NCBI RefSeq assembly: GCF_016714285.1
Contig: NZ_JADJNN010000006.1
Span: forward strand, 1 to 64,000
Direction of reading: 5' to 3'
DNA from: Nannocystis sp.
GTDB taxonomy: Bacteria; Myxococcota_A; Polyangia; Nannocystales; Nannocystaceae
Length of the DNA stretch: 64,000 bases
Below the pieces are notes generated by a model. It was not told the DNA's origin, did not search any database, and saw nothing but the letters and a program-made list of their open reading frames with translations. Below are positions 63,562 to 64,000 of the stretch, piece after piece; position 1 is the first letter of the stretch; the number at the start of each line of letters is the position of its first letter. The position numbers and the translations under genes were made by a program.

Positions 63562-64000
63562 TTGGGCCGCGTCGAGCGGGACCAGCTCGAGGCGCGCGAC
63601 GCCCAGGCGGAGCTGGCGGGTGCCCGAGCGGCGTTCGACCAGCCCGGCCACGTCGGCGACACCGAGCTTGCCGAGCTGGGTGCGGGCGCGATGGAGGCTG
63701 ATATGCAGGTAGTTCTCGTCGATGCGCAGCTGCTTGAGCAGCTCGTCCTGGCGGATCCATCCCTGCTCCGACTCAGCCAGGCCGGCGGCGCGGTCGGCCA
63801 GGCGCTGACGCGCGAGCAGGAGCAGCGGATAGTGGTACGCCCGCGCTTGCAGGTCGAGGCAGCGCTCGCCGTGGAGGGCGCGGAGCTCGACGTGCTCCTC
63901 GTCGCGCGTGAACGAGAAGCGCAGGAGCAGCATCCCTATCAGCAGCGGCGGCTCGTTCTCCTTGAGCGTCCCGTCGCCGAGGCTCGGCAGGTGGACCCGC
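63550..64000 (-). CDS. Partial regulator with C-terminal winged helix-turn-helix (5' end outside window)
   Basis: The frame is open from the stop at 63550-63552 to the window edge, so at least 149 residues are present and the start is missing. The upstream part (HLPSLGDGTLKENEPPLLIG, LLLRFSFTRDEEHVELRAL) looks like a beta-rich domain. The C-terminal half is a wHTH: RLADRAAGLAESEQGWIRQD, ELLKQLRIDENYLHISLHRA and RTQLGKLGVADVAGLVERRS. This order resembles myxobacterial FHA-wHTH proteins, but no FHA signature can be confirmed within the visible part. Confidence 0.6.
   Translation of the reverse strand, partial: RVHLPSLGDGTLKENEPPLLIGMLLLRFSFTRDEEHVELRALHGERCLDLQARAYHYPLLLLARQRLADRAAGLAESEQGWIRQDELLKQLRIDENYLHISLHRARTQLGKLGVADVAGLVERRSGTRQLRLGVARLELVPLDAAQLAQ

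Overview
The window is about 70% GC, with almost exclusive G/C at third codon positions. It is rich in secreted lipoproteins, CDDGN-type cysteine-rich repeats, a MYXO-CTERM-like sorting tail, ECF sigma factors and hybrid two-component genes. Together these point to a myxobacterium, most likely of the Nannocystis/Plesiocystis group. That placement is inference from gene content; no rRNA gene is present.

Layout. 1-2113: wreck of a SIR2-STAND NTPase gene of antiphage type (minus strand), followed by a gene-free 670 bp stretch holding a 216 bp nested inverted repeat. 2784-4089: RhlE-type RNA helicase. 4174-8842: radical SAM/SPASM enzyme, zinc-ribbon/Cys-rich secreted protein, aquaporin and a large lipoprotein. 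8916-14251 (minus): fibrinogen-like CDDGN protein, a paralogue of the zinc-ribbon protein, a SET-domain methyltransferase and a QEGLA-motif metallopeptidase-like protein. 14493-22797: zinc-ribbon protein, YfbK-type VWA lipoprotein, six-EF-hand lipoprotein, adenine deaminase, VanW-glycosyltransferase fusion and a second VWA lipoprotein. 22889-26315 (minus): three overlapping genes of a globin-coupled phosphorelay. 26556-29202 (minus): preA-preT pyrimidine reduction pair. 29409-33588 (plus): compact run of PASTA protein, HMA lipoprotein, methyltransferase, hydrolase, a tiny coupled ORF and rlmN. 33733-40392 (plus): COQ4-like protein, pterin dehydratase, lipoprotein, hydrolase, MBL/beta-CASP nuclease, and an overlapping ATPase plus TOPRIM-like pair. 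40400-44813 (minus): ECF sigma operon in which four genes are joined by 4-base start/stop overlaps. 45004-49011 (minus): purL-purQ. 49301-64000: wHTH protein, VWA protein, OprP-type porin, leuS, a lipoprotein, IPT/TIG protein, M4 metallopeptidase, CDDGN lipoprotein and a partial regulator.

Two themes cut across the window. First, a short palindrome (TGTCC, 2-4 nt, GGACA) recurs at least ten times inside and between genes, including conserved genes such as purL and purQ; it looks like an unusually abundant dispersed element. Second, at least nine otherwise convincing genes carry one small indel, often in a G/C run or tandem repeat. One of them is purL, so many of these are probably consensus errors. 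The interrupted genes are annotated here as one gene each, with the break noted. The far denser damage in the first 2 kb looks like real decay or a poor-quality stretch.
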